Assembly: GCA_050084515.1 (NCBI GenBank)
Contig: CM114275.1
Span: 17,856,001-17,920,000, forward strand
DNA from: Blasia pusilla
Lineage: Eukaryota; Marchantiophyta; Marchantiopsida; Blasiales
Direction of reading: 5' to 3'
DNA length: 64,000 nt
This document shows positions 44,650 through 56,331 of this stretch, piece by piece. How positions within the stretch are numbered: position 1 is the stretch's first letter; every line of letters starts with the position of its first letter. The notes below the pieces were generated by a model. It searched no databases. It was not told where the DNA came from and saw nothing but the letters and a program-made list of their open reading frames with translations. The position numbers and the translations under genes are program-made.

Positions 44650-46264
44650 GGAGTTTTGTGAGAGTCAATAGGGTACCAATTGGTGCTAGAGTGGTGGTAT
44701 TATTGTCATATGCTCCTCTTATACTTAAGGAAGAAGTTAGAAGGAGATTGGAATTTCTCTTCATTTATTAGGAAGATCTTATCAGATTAGATGAAGTGGA
44801 TGTTAGGAAGAAGTCATAAGGACTCTGAAGAAGAAGAATAAGTTTAAGGGGTTATAAGGACATGTTACGACTAAAGGTAAAACGTGTAGTTGAAGGGACC
44901 AAGAAGAGTTGCAATGCAACAAGAACCATAGAAGGCAAAACAAGATGTAACGATCAAAGTTAAAAATAGAGAGTGAAGAAGTCATAGAGTTGGGAAAGGT
45001 CTTGAGACAAATAGGGGCCTGAGAAGGTGAGACCTCCATTCAAGCATCTCACAAGCACTTTAACTTTGTGCATATACTCGAGAGAAGAGAGATGAGTGAG
45101 GAAAAGAGTTATCTGATGAGGAGGTCGTAGTATTGCAAAATTTGAAGATGGCATCTAGGCAAGTGTCAAAGAAAATCTATTTGTCAAGTGATTGGAGTGA
45201 TATTGCATGCATGGTGGAGGAGCTTGGCCTCAAGACCTTATTTGAGATCGAGGGGGAGATATCTTACGTGGATTTGCTGAGGTGATCCAAAAACGGAGCA
45301 ACATCTAGAAGAGATGAACTTTGGTTCAACCAAGGATCTATGGTGTTGCTTTGTGGAGTGAATTGTAAGAGGTGAGCAACCATGGGATTGCGTGCAAAGT
45401 CCAAAACGCCATCTAACAAATCAACTATCTCTTAAAAAAAATCCCTTGAAGTAGAAGACTTTGAGCGGGTATAAAGTAGAGAACATTGTTGAGGAGGATT
45501 TTTGTCAAGGTTCTTCAAAGAATCTTCATTCCCAATAGACCGTTAAGGGTACTTATGAGCTATCGTCACTTCTATTGATCATGAGAAGCATGGAAAGAGT
45601 ACTTGGTGAATTTGGGATACCATATTGATGGCGTAGTGTAGCAGATGTGTAGGAGAAATAAGATCTCACGGAGATAGAAGAGAAGTGGGGTAGTGTGATG
45701 GTAGACTTAGATGCGAGAGTTGCAAAGGATTGTGGTATAATTCTATATAGAGTTATCAAGCTTTAGTGTAGAGAGTTGAGACTTTGAGAGTAGTTGTGAA
45801 ACCAACGGAGAATGCCAAGAATCACATAGCGTTTCAACTTGCACATTTTGTGAATAGAACCAAAAAATAGAAAATAAGACACAATCCCATGATGTAGAGA
45901 AGCTCTCAGAGAATAATAGGAAATGAACACGAAAGATCCGTTGAGTAATCCCTTGTTATGTTGGATAGTTGAGAAACTTTTTGAAATCTCGGAAGGGAAG
46001 AAAATTTGGGAACATTGAAGAGGCATGAATATTTGATGAAGAAGTGGTATGAAAAGTACGTATGTCAAATTTGTGGTTCATTCACATTATCTTTATCTAA
46101 AGAGGATCGCTTTGTATTCCTTCAGTGTGAGGATGCATTGGGATTTTATGAAGTAAAGAAGTTATTTTCTTTTCATCTGAGTGTATGTGTTCTATGCATG
46201 GGATGATTGAGTACAACGTTATTTTGTGTTACTAGTGACGTATATAGAAGGGAAAGGAAACCGA
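44650..46264. other. No recognisable gene
   Basis: No domain recognised on either strand. It lies between two pieces of chromovirus integrase and may be decayed element sequence. Confidence 0.45.
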
Positions 46265-46480
46265 TGAGTTTTGTTACGACGTGGAAGCTTCTCTGTAGTC
46301 TTGCAATCGCTTCGGCAAGAAGTCCTCCACAACCAACATGGAACTCCTCACTTCATATGCCTTTGGTTCTTCGAAGCAATTTGGGGTTCTAAGATTGAAC
46401 CCTACTACCAATAGGAATGGTGTGTATCCTGTTGCTAAATGCATGGAGTTGTTATACTCACACTCCGTCATGTGCAAATT
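46265..46480 (-). pseudogene. Small chromovirus integrase fragment
   Basis: ECEYNNSMHLATGYTPFLLVVGFN matches the block after the DDE core of plant gypsy integrases and repeats part of the 44.3 kb fragment in a related sequence. It lies about 110 bp from the DNMT-Ty3 copy 4 insertion. Confidence 0.75.
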
Positions 46481-46590
46481 CTTTGCCCAATCTTAGGATT
46501 GGGAATATGAAAGTTCAAGTTGGAGACGTGTTTGTTTTAGATTCAGATGACACATGGTGGTCTTGGTGCAACGTGATTCATGATATGTTA

Positions 46591-46595
46591 AGAGT
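46591..46595. other. Target-site duplication, copy 4 (AGAGT)
   Basis: AGAGT adjoins the element start TGTCGTGC and recurs at 56327-56331 after the other end. Confidence 0.75.
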
Positions 46596-46701
46596 TGTCG
46601 TGCAAATCCACATCATCATACAACATACATCGCTGACATACCATACTCACATACGTTCATAACATAGACGAGAGTATCCACAAACGCAAGTGTACCACAA
46701 C
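46596..46701 (-). repeat. Terminal segment B2, copy 4
   Basis: 106 bp, from GTTGTGGTACAC to GCACGACA in element orientation. It is the same length as B1. Confidence 0.9.
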
Positions 46702-47068
46702 TGAAATCCGTGAAAGACCTACTGTCATAAAACACGTTTACAATCACATAAAATCGAGCCAAACCCACTCCACGATGGGAGAATCTAGGTCGAAGCTTGC
46801 GGGAAACACCATAGCTAAGAGCTCTACTCACTACCAAGGCTAACTCCCAACGCAACAGGCTCAACTCAAAGAATCGATCGTTTCTTTGAGTGCACTCCAC
46901 CTTATATCCTCCAACCTAAGAGCGGGCCCTCTTGGGAAACTCACCCCAATCGAGTAACCCCAACCCTATGTATGGAACCGCATCTCTACCAAGCCACTAC
47001 GGTCCTACATAAGGAATGGCCTCTACTAGCACACTATACTCTACGACATAATCCGTATGGTCATGACA
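46702..47068 (-). repeat. Terminal segment A2, copy 4
   Basis: About 367 bp, from TGTCATGACC to CACGGATTTCA in element orientation. It includes a TATA-like GGATATAAGGTGG near 46910. It matches A1 at 55958-56326. Confidence 0.9.
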
Positions 47069-47070
47069 GT

Positions 47071-47176
47071 TGTCGTGCGAATCCACATCGTCATACAACA
47101 TACATCGTTGACATACCATACTCATATACATACATAACATAGACGAGAGTATCCACAAACGCAAGTGTACCACAAC
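47071..47176 (-). repeat. Terminal segment B1, copy 4
   Basis: 106 bp, following the polypurine tract. It is nearly identical to B2 and separated from A2 by two bases, giving GACAACTGTC. Confidence 0.9.
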
Positions 47177-47191
47177 TCGCCCCCCTAACTG
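47177..47191 (-). other. Polypurine-tract-like run, copy 4
   Basis: AGTTAGGGGGGCGA on the minus strand, immediately before B1. Confidence 0.65.
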
Positions 47192-47339
47192 GCGGTTAGG
47201 TCCCTCTAACTCCCAGGTAGCCCTATACATCTACTACATGCTATACACCTTCTTGGGTGCCCGAATCAGAAGGCCGGGTGCTAGGTTGCCTTATCGTTAG
47301 TCGCACATCTGTAATCCATATCATGCAAAGATCAAGTCA

Positions 47340-47500
47340 TCGACCTCTCCTAAGTACATCGAGGACAAACCCACCTTCCAGTAGGAACAACATCCAATGT
47401 GGAGTCAAACACATCATGTGCCAACCCCTAGAACACCGATCACACACCAACATACGGGTGCGTTACGGCGGAGACCCACACAACATGCACCTCAAGCTAG
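47340..47500 (-). pseudogene. PHD finger, copy 4
   Basis: LRCMLCGS ends one frame at 47463. After an indel, MLVCDRCSRGWHMMC follows at about 47450-47400. The last zinc-ligand pair is degraded. The position after integrase is the same as in copies 1-3. Confidence 0.7.
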
Positions 47501-47559
47501 CACGTATCATGGCTAAGCTTGGGTCAGATACCATCCACATTTGGAAGATGACATGGCGC

Positions 47560-49043
47560 ACAATTACGCACATGGTCCTTCCAAACAACTCCATCACGAC
47601 CCTCCAACATGAGAACTCCGAAGCTAACACCTCGCGCAAGACTTGTAAAATAGTGCGCCTGCCGTCACATCCAACGTTTTGGGGCAATCTGCTGCAAATA
47701 GAAATAGTCCCCACATGGAACCTACAAATCGATGGTCGACAACCTCCACCCGAATGGTTGCATACCGCAACGTATCCTGTGTTGAGCAATGGCAAGATTC
47801 TCAAAAGGCCGTTGGCATAACTCTCAAAGAGCTCCGCCCGCTAAGAACACACCCTCATCCACATCTCGGGTCATCAAGGTTCACCACCTCACTAGACTCC
47901 CCAGCAATTCTGCTTTGGCAAGTCGGATCTCGGCCGTATAACAGAAAATAAGGTGAGAAGGAAGCCAAGGATGCTTGGCGATGAACCTATACCCCATGGC
48001 TAACCATGGCAATCGAATATCCGGTCTCCAAGATGCCCCTTCAGAGGCCATACTTGCGCAATGCCCTCTTCACCGCCTGAACCACACGCTCAGCCAAACC
48101 ATCCGCCTCCTGGATGATCTCGAGAGGCGTGGTCCGATGATCAATCAACGCCTTGTCACACAAGACCGAGACTCACCTCAAACTCAGACTGGTCGGTCGG
48201 TCAAGACTTCGGTGGTGCACCAAAATGACTAAGCACTCTATCCAGAAACGCATACGCCGTTCCCTCACTTGCCTTGTCCGGTAATGCCACCAACTCAATC
48301 CACTTGGAGAAGTGCTCCACCATCACCAACATATATCGATGATGTTGTACAGTCAACGGTAACGGTCCCGCAAAGTCCACACTCCAACGGTAACCCAACC
48401 CCATAATAGGCAAGGGGTGTAATTGTGGTGTAGGGGCATTAAATGATGCCCTCACCCGGTCACAAACCATACAACGTGACACCAACTGCTGCACCTGAGT
48501 ATGCATGCCACACCACCAATACTGGCCAAGGAGTAAGCTATATGTACGCTTTACCCCAAAATGTCCCAACTCCTCATGGGCATGTCGCACAATGCGCTCT
48601 CTCTGAGCCAAATGTGGCACTACTCGTACTCTACCATCCTCCCACACGCGGAGAATATGTGTTCCCTCCAATCGATACCTCTTAGCACGTTGAAGAACAC
48701 GGTCTCGCTCCTTGGCACTCACTATGCCTGGCACCCTACTGGTCCGTAGGAACTCCAACACCAACGCATCATCATGAATATCACGCTGATCCGTACCACC
48801 ATCTCCAACCTTAGGATCTGAAGGGTGGCCATCTACCCTCTGACTAGAGTAAGATATCATGTGATCCTCCATACTAGAGTCCACCCCTAACCAACATAAA
48901 AAGACGGATGCATGCCAACCTGGCACCATCTCCTCATCAACCTCGCCATGCCATCTAGCCCCAGTTGTATCCTCTTGGCTAGTACATGGGTTCCTACTCA
49001 ACCCATCAACATCAAGGTTGGCAACTCCAGGTCTATGTACCAC
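47560..49043 (-). pseudogene. DDE integrase, copy 4
   Basis: The frame 49043-48201 is open for 280 codons. It starts after RNase H with GVANLDVDGLSRNP and carries HAHEELGHFGVKRTY, then SRCMVCDRVRASF (zinc domain). It continues with YRWSVDFAGPLPL (first Asp) and VEHFSKWIELVALPDK, ending in VLSHFGAP. The second Asp and the Glu follow in shifted frames at about 48190 and 48080 (DQALIDHRT, EADGLAERVVQAVK). This is the longest intact integrase stretch of the family in the window. Confidence 0.9.
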
Positions 49044-49059
49044 CGGAAGTCATACTCTG

Positions 49060-49440
49060 TAAGATAAGAGCCCACCGTGCAAGCTTCCCTGTAAGCTTGT
49101 CCGACTCCATCAACCACTTGAGCGGCTGGTGATCAGGAACAAGGGTAAACTGTGTGCCAAACAAGTAACACCTAAAGTGTGCCCACACCCACACGATCGC
49201 CAAGCACTCTCCCTCATATGAACTATAGCGCGACTCGCTGCATTATTCGAACGACTTGCATAGGCCACCACAAACTCCATGTGCTCATCATCATGTTGTG
49301 TCAACACCGCTCCAAGTCCCAACCTACTCCAATCGATTGTGTAATGAAATGGGCGCCCTCGATAGGTCTCCTCAAGATAGGCGCCGCCACCAAGCTGGCC
49401 TTAAGCTCCACAAAGCTCTCTCTGATCATCTCCCGGTGCC
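49060..49440 (-). pseudogene. RNase H, copy 4
   Basis: GLGAVLTQHDDEHMEFVVAY at about 49310 and YEGECLA-like sequence carrying the Glu are recognisable. SGQPLKWL-like sequence occurs at about 49105 after small indels. Confidence 0.8.
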
Positions 49441-50309
49441 ACTCTTGATCTGATTTCAGCAATTGGTTCAAAGGCTTTGCCATAGCACTAAATCCTTTCA
49501 CATACCTCCGATAGTAGTTCGCCAATCCCATGAATGCTCGAACTCTACTCACATCTACCGAATGTGGAATAAGTGCAATAGCCTCCACCTTTGCTTGCTG
49601 AACTCCCAAACCACCTAGATAGATCACATGACCCAAGTACTCAACATCCTCATGGAAGAACTTACACTTTCCTAGATGCAAACGTAGACCATGAGCTTTC
49701 AACCGCTCAAACACCATCTGCAAATGTATCGATGCTCCTCCACAGTGTTCTGAACACCAAGATATCATCAATGTAACACCGAACAAAATCCAACCCTGCT
49801 AGGATCCTGTCCATCACTCTTTGAAACTCGGCAGGTGCATTCTTCAACCCAAAGGGTGAGAATTTCCACTGGTACAAACAATCCTTGCCATGAGAGTTGA
49901 CACCCTAGAATGCTGTCTTGGCCTTGTCACTCTCCCGAATCGGCAATTGATGGTATCTGCCGAAGATCCAAATACTGAAAATCTTTGCTGTCCCACCACA
50001 TCAAAGATCTCCTCGGTGTAGGCATGGCATACCTATCGGCCTTGGTTTGCCGATTGATAGGACGGTAATCTCCACACATCCGCCTATCCATGTAGTTGCC
50101 ATGCATATCCTTTTAGCTTGAGCATGACAGTGGGTGATGCATACTCTCCATGCGACAACTCCACTAATCCACCTCAAAAAAGATCCAACGTCGTTCTGAA
50201 TCAAGTCCCTCTCCATATCACTATATCGGTAGGGGACGACGGAAGATTGGCGTATCACTAGCCAAATCAATCCGTATACCGGGTCCAACCAGAGAACCAA
50301 CTCCTTCAT
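49301..50309 (-). pseudogene. Reverse transcriptase, copy 4
   Basis: LGKCKFFHEDVEYLGHVIY and VRAFMGLANYYRRYVKGFS are in the frame 49786-49301. The catalytic YIDD codons are intact near 49770 but lie in another frame because of an upstream indel. CVEITVLSIGKP-like sequence near 50080 is the shifted form of CGDYRSINR. Confidence 0.85.
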
Positions 50310-50789
50310 GCTAAAGGCAAAACAACTCCTATAAGCACGTAGGAAGGCGTGTCAGCGCCGTTTCTCACCTCCCGTAAGCTTGGGCCCAAGTAATGGCTCC
50401 CAAGTCTCCTCCACTGGCACACTAGAGGGAGAGGACGATGCCATTGGCTGCTACGCAACCCCCTCACAAGATGGTACACCCTTAGCTACACCATCATCTG
50501 AGCAAATAACTCCTCCACCAGCATGAGCAACCAACTCCACATGCCCAACCATTACATCCCATCTACTCCAAGGATGCAAAATACTACTCTCCTCGCCCCC
50601 AGCCGATGCCTCTACCGTCCGGGTAGCCATCGAGCTCATTACAAGGGGTGGAAGACCCACAGACATAGTCCGAAGTCAACGCTGCTCGGCCATACCAAGA
50701 CTCAAAATCCAAGTCAAACAATTCAGGTCCATGGCATGACCCAACACATGACGTCGTGAAGCCTCGAGAAATAGAAGCAACCATTTGTC

Positions 50790-51680
50790 ACACCAAAGAG
50801 CAAATCCCATCATGACGCTCTCTCATCAGCGTTAGGCTCCACCAATGCCGCACATGAGAATCCCATACAAGCCCCGGACCACCTTCCCTGTAGGCATGTG
50901 ACGCGGGAAAACTCACAAATGTGGGTAGTGCCATCCTAGGCTGGCCCACATGGTTCACCAGTGCCATGGGTGACCGATCAATAACCCTCACCACTTGAGA
51001 AAGTCGCCCAAGATTCAAGATACTATCCTTTGTAAGGCGAGGATCCCGCCAGATCGCATCATATGCTCGACGTAGAACCTCCCTAGGCAACAAGTTTGTC
51101 CACCACAAGCGTGGGCGATGTGCACGTGAGCCAACTCATGTTTGCATCCAACAACACCGCTGGTCCAATCCAAGACCGCACCTCATGAACACTCGCCATC
51201 ATCCGGGTCCAGTGTCACCCAACAATGGAACATTCTCCAGAATGTAAGCTAGAGCACGTGCTTGATGAACCTGAAGATGTCGTAACACCCGTAACATCTC
51301 CCAAAACAATCGAGACCTAGGGTCATGTAATCCCTCACCACGACCAAAGACGTGTATGACCCGACATGGCCATCAAAGCAATCACCAAATCCACAGGACC
51401 AATTCTCTCAAGGTCCTGCGCTTTCAACAATGCAATGTGTGATGGTAAAGCACTGGTACCCACGAATAGGCGATGGCGGCAACAACTCAGGATATCTCGC
51501 ATCAAGCGACCAATATGTCGGGATGAGACTCTCCAGGCCGTCTCATCTCGCTCCACATACACGTATCTCCGCACAAGAATACCGGCCTGCAACATCTGCA
51601 GCCAAACCGTGCTAATCCCACCAAAGAGATCTAACACACAACGCCCTCCGGCGGATACCGCCATACAATGGGTGTAGTAT
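50790..51680 (-). pseudogene. DNMT3-like cytosine-5 DNA methyltransferase domain, copy 4
   Basis: The frame 51664-51335 begins at motif I, CVLDLFGGISTVWL, followed by YVYVERDETAWR (motif II, acidic). Motif IV is interrupted by a one-base shift, but the codons TGG-CCA-TGT for Trp-Pro-Cys are present near 51365, so the catalytic Pro-Cys survives here, unlike in copy 2. Motif VI, YILENVPLL, is legible at about 51250. LWWTNLLPREVL (after motif VIII) starts the next frame at 51108, which carries LPTFVSFPA and GPGLVWD. Motif IX appears as LMRERHDGI. Frameshifts make it non-functional. Agreement with copy 2 shows the domain was present in the family ancestor. Confidence 0.83.
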
Positions 51681-51999
51681 CCAAAGGGGATAAACCAATG
51701 GGCGAAGTAGGAGTCCGTGGGGCCTCCTCTTCCTCGTGAGGTATAATGACCTCACACCAAGCCTCTGCACTAGGCGTCGGCCTCTCCCGCCATAGTGCCG
51801 CTCGAACTCCAAAGTGGCACATCCAACAATGAGGATGCCATTGCTGCAAAAATAGGGACCTCCTCTACCTCCTTATGCGCAGGAGAATCCATAACAGAAA
51901 TATTACCCTCCAAAAGTCTCTCGGCCAAGTGACTACTCCACTAAAACCAGCCACAGATGCTAACATTGTTGGGAAGACCCTCTGGTCGAGCCCCGAAAT

Positions 52000-52370
52000 A
52001 AATCTCACACGAACTTGGCTCATACGTCCATCCCGACCGCCAACCTGGTCTATAAGACGCTGTCTCGACCCAAGTAATCCATCTGAAAACCCATCGGGTA
52101 CAACATCGCTCCTCCAACTAGTACATCATACGACTCGGTGATGTGACTACCGAGATACTCCCAACCAGGAGCTATCGTCGCATGATCTGGTCTCAAGCAT
52201 GTCAGAAAACTTCTCCCGTGTCATGAATTGAGACCTATCATTGGCTCCTCCAAGTGATGTTTGAATCTGGAATGGGCAAGGCTCAAGCTCGACCTCCGAA
52301 TACCCAAACCAATACATGCCGCCTTTCCCAACATCAAGGTTGGGCACGAGTCTAACAAGACTCTATCTGG
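52000..52370 (-). pseudogene. Retropepsin domain, copy 4
   Basis: Sequence encoding VLLDS, then TLMLGKAACIGLG, lies at 52370-52300. SYDVLVGGAMLYPMGF occurs at about 52140-52090, with the frame shifted in between. It corresponds to 31508-31904 of copy 2. Confidence 0.72.
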
Positions 52371-52962
52371 TCTATACACTGTCTGTAGGACTCACCAATC
52401 GGAAGATCCCACTCGGTTGTCCAACATACATACACCAAGTGTAAGCCTCTCACGATCAATGGCTAGCCGGTGGTAATGCATCCATCTTCGCCGCTCTTTG
52501 CTGTAAGTAGTAGCACCGGTACTCAATGCTACTCGACATAGAGGGTTGCTCCACCGCAACACCCTCATCCACCTCAACACGTGTAGCGATAACACCCCAC
52601 GTTCACACAACGTGGTCGCTAATGAAATACTGGAGCTAAGTCAACTCCTAAAGCCATCGCTCCGTGGCGAAAACAATGGGGATCCCAACACCAAGTTGCC
52701 ATCCGCACATCTGCATTGATCTTTGCATCCGTGTCTACTACACGCGATGTAGATGCCTCGAGTCCCCACCATCGGCTCAATAGGCGTGTAGGAACCATGG
52801 ATGGAGTCCTAAGCACCTCAGACAACAAGAATGACTGGGAAGCCTAGCTTTGCCTCCCGACCTCACCCCTCGAGGGTCAACTCACAAGTAGCACCACGTG
52901 GCTCCTCTCAGAATCGCAGGTGATGCCTCAACTTTGTCTTTGCACTCGCCATATAAGAGAGA

Positions 52963-54471
52963 TCATCCCTCCATAAGAGGTGGAAGCCCTTGCTCCCGAA
53001 CCTGATCTATCTTTGGATACCCGACCATAGTAGCCAACTTCTGCTCCAATCTGCTCAATCTCGGCACCATAGGCGACTCTGTCGTAGTGGTAGGGGTAGC
53101 CACCGTAGGCTCTCCAACCACTGGTCCACCTCTACCACCCCTACCACCTCGGCCTCTCGGAGCTACTCCACCACGGCCACGGCCTGATCTCAACTCTGGA
53201 TGAAGATCAAAGCAACGCTCTCGAGGATGACCTAGTCTCCATAATGATCACACTGAGTTGGGGCCGATCGAGGCCCATCCTCCAAAGTCCGTCTCCCATC
53301 CTCTTGGGGACAAAACTTCCTAACATGATCACCTCCACATGTCCAACATGATCGTCCTTCTGGGGCAGCAAATGAAGGCAATGGTCTCTGCACAAATGTC
53401 CTCTAGGACTTGGCGAGGTCGCGTGTACCCCACGACTCCCACTACTACTACCACCACCACTACTACGAGACTATGAGGTGTGCGATGAACACGAAGTAGT
53501 AGTAGTTGTATCCTTCCTGAATGCGGATGTCACCACTCTCTCCTTCACCATATTAAGCTCAATCTTCTCAGATAGAGCAAACACATGGGTCAATGTGGGT
53601 GAATCATCACTCATAAGAGTAGCATCACGTACCCTACGGCGCAAATCTCTGCCCAAGATCCCATACCAAAAATCGGACTGCTGATCCTCAGTCACACACA
53701 GGTAACTAAAATCAAGCGTGATACGCGTGTATGCCTCACGAAGACTCTCACCGTCTTTGCTCAAAGTCTGAAGATTCCTCAACTTCTCCGTCTTCACTCC
53801 TTGATAGTTCTTCTTCAACCTCTTGAAGAACTGCAACCAAAGGCTAACGATGGTGGGGCACTAGTATCTCCACTAGTACCCACACTAGTACCTCCATTGG
53901 TATCCCCACTCCGGCTCGTACTCGTACCACTCAACGTCGGGCTGGCTGGCATAGTAGGAGCACTACTACCAATACCACCATGGGTGATAGACACATAGCC
54001 TGGAGACCAATATTGTCTCCACGCCTCAATCTCAGCAACATGGTCTTTCCTAAACTCATGGTAATCATCCATGGGTGGTCCTTCCAAGTGCTGAAACAAC
54101 CCCTTCCAAGCCAAGAAGGTGTAAACAACGCGTGGCGTTCGCAACATCCGCATATCACACCACGTATCAAACTCCCGCATGAAGTCCTCCAACTCAATGG
54201 TACCCATCGCACTGAGTATCGTCAGGCCCTTCATGGCCCCATATCCACCGTCCATGTCCCAAATCAATGGAGCTGCAACACTCGATAACAACGTAGAAGA
54301 CTCGGTGTTTGGAACACCCTCGTCCTCCTCTTCATCAACCGTCGGAAGTGGAAAAGGTAGCCGATACCTAAATCCACTCCGTGTGAAACCACCATCGTCC
54401 GCACCACGGTCCCCAACCGCACCACCCGACTGACTCCGTGATGACCAACGCCGATGCCGCACCACCACCAA
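52963..54471 (-). pseudogene. DNMT-Ty3 gag, copy 4
   Basis: The frame 54471-53815 (218 codons) carries MGTIELEDFMREFDTWCDMR and KGLFQHLEGPPMDDYHEF. The frame 53836-53471 continues capsid (LRNLQTLSKDGESLREAYTR, LTHVFALSEKIELNM). A knuckle CWTCGGDHVRKFC lies at about 53345. An Arg/Gly-rich segment (RSGRGRGGVAPRGRGGRGG) follows at 53190-53120. Gag and its capsid blocks are better preserved here than in copy 2. A frameshift at about 53820 separates the two capsid frames. Confidence 0.82.
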
Positions 54472-55957
54472 ATTACCAAGTGACGTCGATGTCGCTATAC
54501 TATTCTAGCTCTACTAGCTATGGGTGTAGGCAACCTAACTTGTCATCACCACAAGAAGTCTCCACGGTCTACTCGTCATCCCTCCGCCTCACTACCGGTA
54601 GCACACGGGAGTAACACTACTCGAAATCAGCGTCAACCCTAACAATGGGCGCAAGCAAGCAAAAGCACGATGGAGGGGATCCAAACACAGAAGTCCAACG
54701 ACAACCCTCCAATCGCAAATGGAAATCAAGGTAACACAATCCACCAAACGTGGTGCCCTCTGAATCCACAAAACCCACCACACAATTCTAACGTAATAGC
54801 TACTCCGCCGCGGGTCGATGACGTGCTAGTCGAACTCGCAGCACCTGAAAATATCACCTGCATGGAGAGGCTACACCGTACTATGCGCTAGAGGTACATC
54901 AACCAAAAACCTGAGATGCATAAAGCGCCTAACACATCTCCGAACATCACCAAATGAGCTACAACAACAGATTAATCGGCATAGTTAAGAACTCAGCAGT
55001 TAAGCGTCCTCCAGGCAGAATAGCCTAAAGATGGGTGACCAGTTATGCAAAACTCAAATCCCAAATCCTGCAAAAATTGCCTCACGCCCAAGCAAGCAAG
55101 CTTGCCTGCTTGCCTGCTTGCTCCTTGCTCCTTACTCCGCCTCTCACGCCCACTCGCCCCGAGCTACCACGAGTTGCCTCGAGTTGCCTCGAAGCCTCAA
55201 AACGCTGAGAAATGCTCGAGACACGCCCCGTTCACCACGCTTCGCTATGGAGAGAGGCCCAACCAGGGCGCCCCCAACGGCATAGGCGTCTCCAACAATG
55301 AACGAGTCACCAACCAACCAGCCCCTTCGATCCGCTGTCCACCATAGCCAGACCTTGAGCTAGTCCGCGAAATTTCGATCAGAAATTACTTCACAAATAC
55401 GTGACCGAAATCAAATCTGTTTCAATCAGAATTCAATTGACCACCATAGCTATCTTCCCACAAAAAATCAGCTACAACCGAGCTCTGTACTCCGAGCTAA
55501 AAATCAGACAAACTTGTTGTCCATACACCTCCGAACGCTTAAATCCGGCTAGCGCTTCCGCCAAGTTTCATGCACTCAGAAATCCGCAACGCTCCATGCA
55601 CTCGAGCAGATAGCTTCACATGAGATCACAATACAAGTAACAATAGGAACCTCTCACCCGATCTGGATGAACTTCAACAGAGCTTACGCACTCCAAGCTC
55701 TCCACATCAGAAAACTGTCGAACACGAACAAGAATCTTCAATGCTTGATAACTTCCAACTCCCTTGACGAAATCCGGCGATCTATAGCGCGTTGGAAAGC
55801 TCTCAGCAAGGCGCTTCTTTCCCAACTGACCACGCACTAGATTCACACCTCCAACATAGGCAACAAGCCGCGAACATCCACGGCTGAGTACACAATCAGC
55901 CCTAACCAGATCTTCGATCTACAATCGGCTACCATCGATCTACTCCAGTTCTTTGAG
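54472..55957 (-). other. Leader region, copy 4
   Basis: About 1.5 kb between A1 and gag without a convincing ORF. It contains a 5S-rRNA-like fragment on the opposite strand (54988-55040) and the GCAAGCAAGCTTGCCTGCTTGC inverted repeat at about 55092-55115. Confidence 0.6.
54988..55040 (+). other. 5S rRNA-like fragment
   Basis: AGAACTCAGCAGTTAAGCG followed, after a diverged spacer, by GATGGGTGACC matches the core of plant 5S rRNA, covering the A box and C box of its internal promoter. The 5' and 3' ends of 5S are not recognisable, so this is a fragment or a 5S-derived promoter, not a functional rRNA gene. It lies in the copy 4 leader, antisense to element transcription. Confidence 0.65.
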
Positions 55958-56326
55958 TGAAATCCGTGAAAGACCTCTTTGTCATAAAACACGTTTACAA
56001 TCACATACAATCGAGCCAAACCCACTCCACGATGGGAGAATCTAGGTCGAAGCTTATGGGAAACACCATAGCTAAGAGCTCTACTCACTACCAAGGCTAA
56101 CTCCCCAACATAACATGCTCAACTCAAAGAACTGATCGTTCTTTGAGTGCACTCCACCTTATATCCTCCAACCTAAGAGCGGGCCCTACTGGGAAACTCA
56201 TCCCCAACTGAGTAACCCCCAACCCTATGTATGGAACCGCATCTCTACCAAGCCACTACGGTCCTACATAAGGAATGGCCTCTACTAGCACACTATACTC
56301 TACGACATAATCCGTATGGTCATGAG
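55958..56326 (-). repeat. Terminal segment A1, copy 4
   Basis: About 369 bp, from CTCATGACCATACGG to CACGGATTTCA in element orientation. The leader starts CTCAAAGAACTGG; no B segment and no TGG-type primer site follow. Confidence 0.9.
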
Positions 56327-56331
56327 AGAGT

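Larger units (their letters stand above)
46596..56326 (-). mobile_element. DNMT-Ty3 retrotransposon, copy 4, nearly full length (9.7 kb)
   Basis: Read on the minus strand: A1 (56326-55958), leader, gag, protease, methyltransferase, RT, RNase H, integrase, PHD finger, polypurine tract, B1 (47176-47071), a 2-nt spacer, A2 (47068-46702) and B2 (46701-46596). It is flanked by AGAGT on both sides. The terminal sequences belong to a different subfamily from copy 2 but have the same split layout. Frameshifts and stops are frequent. Confidence 0.9.

Noticed and set aside
54988-55040. Functional 5S rRNA gene
   Set aside because: Only the internal promoter region is recognisable and the spacer between boxes is diverged.
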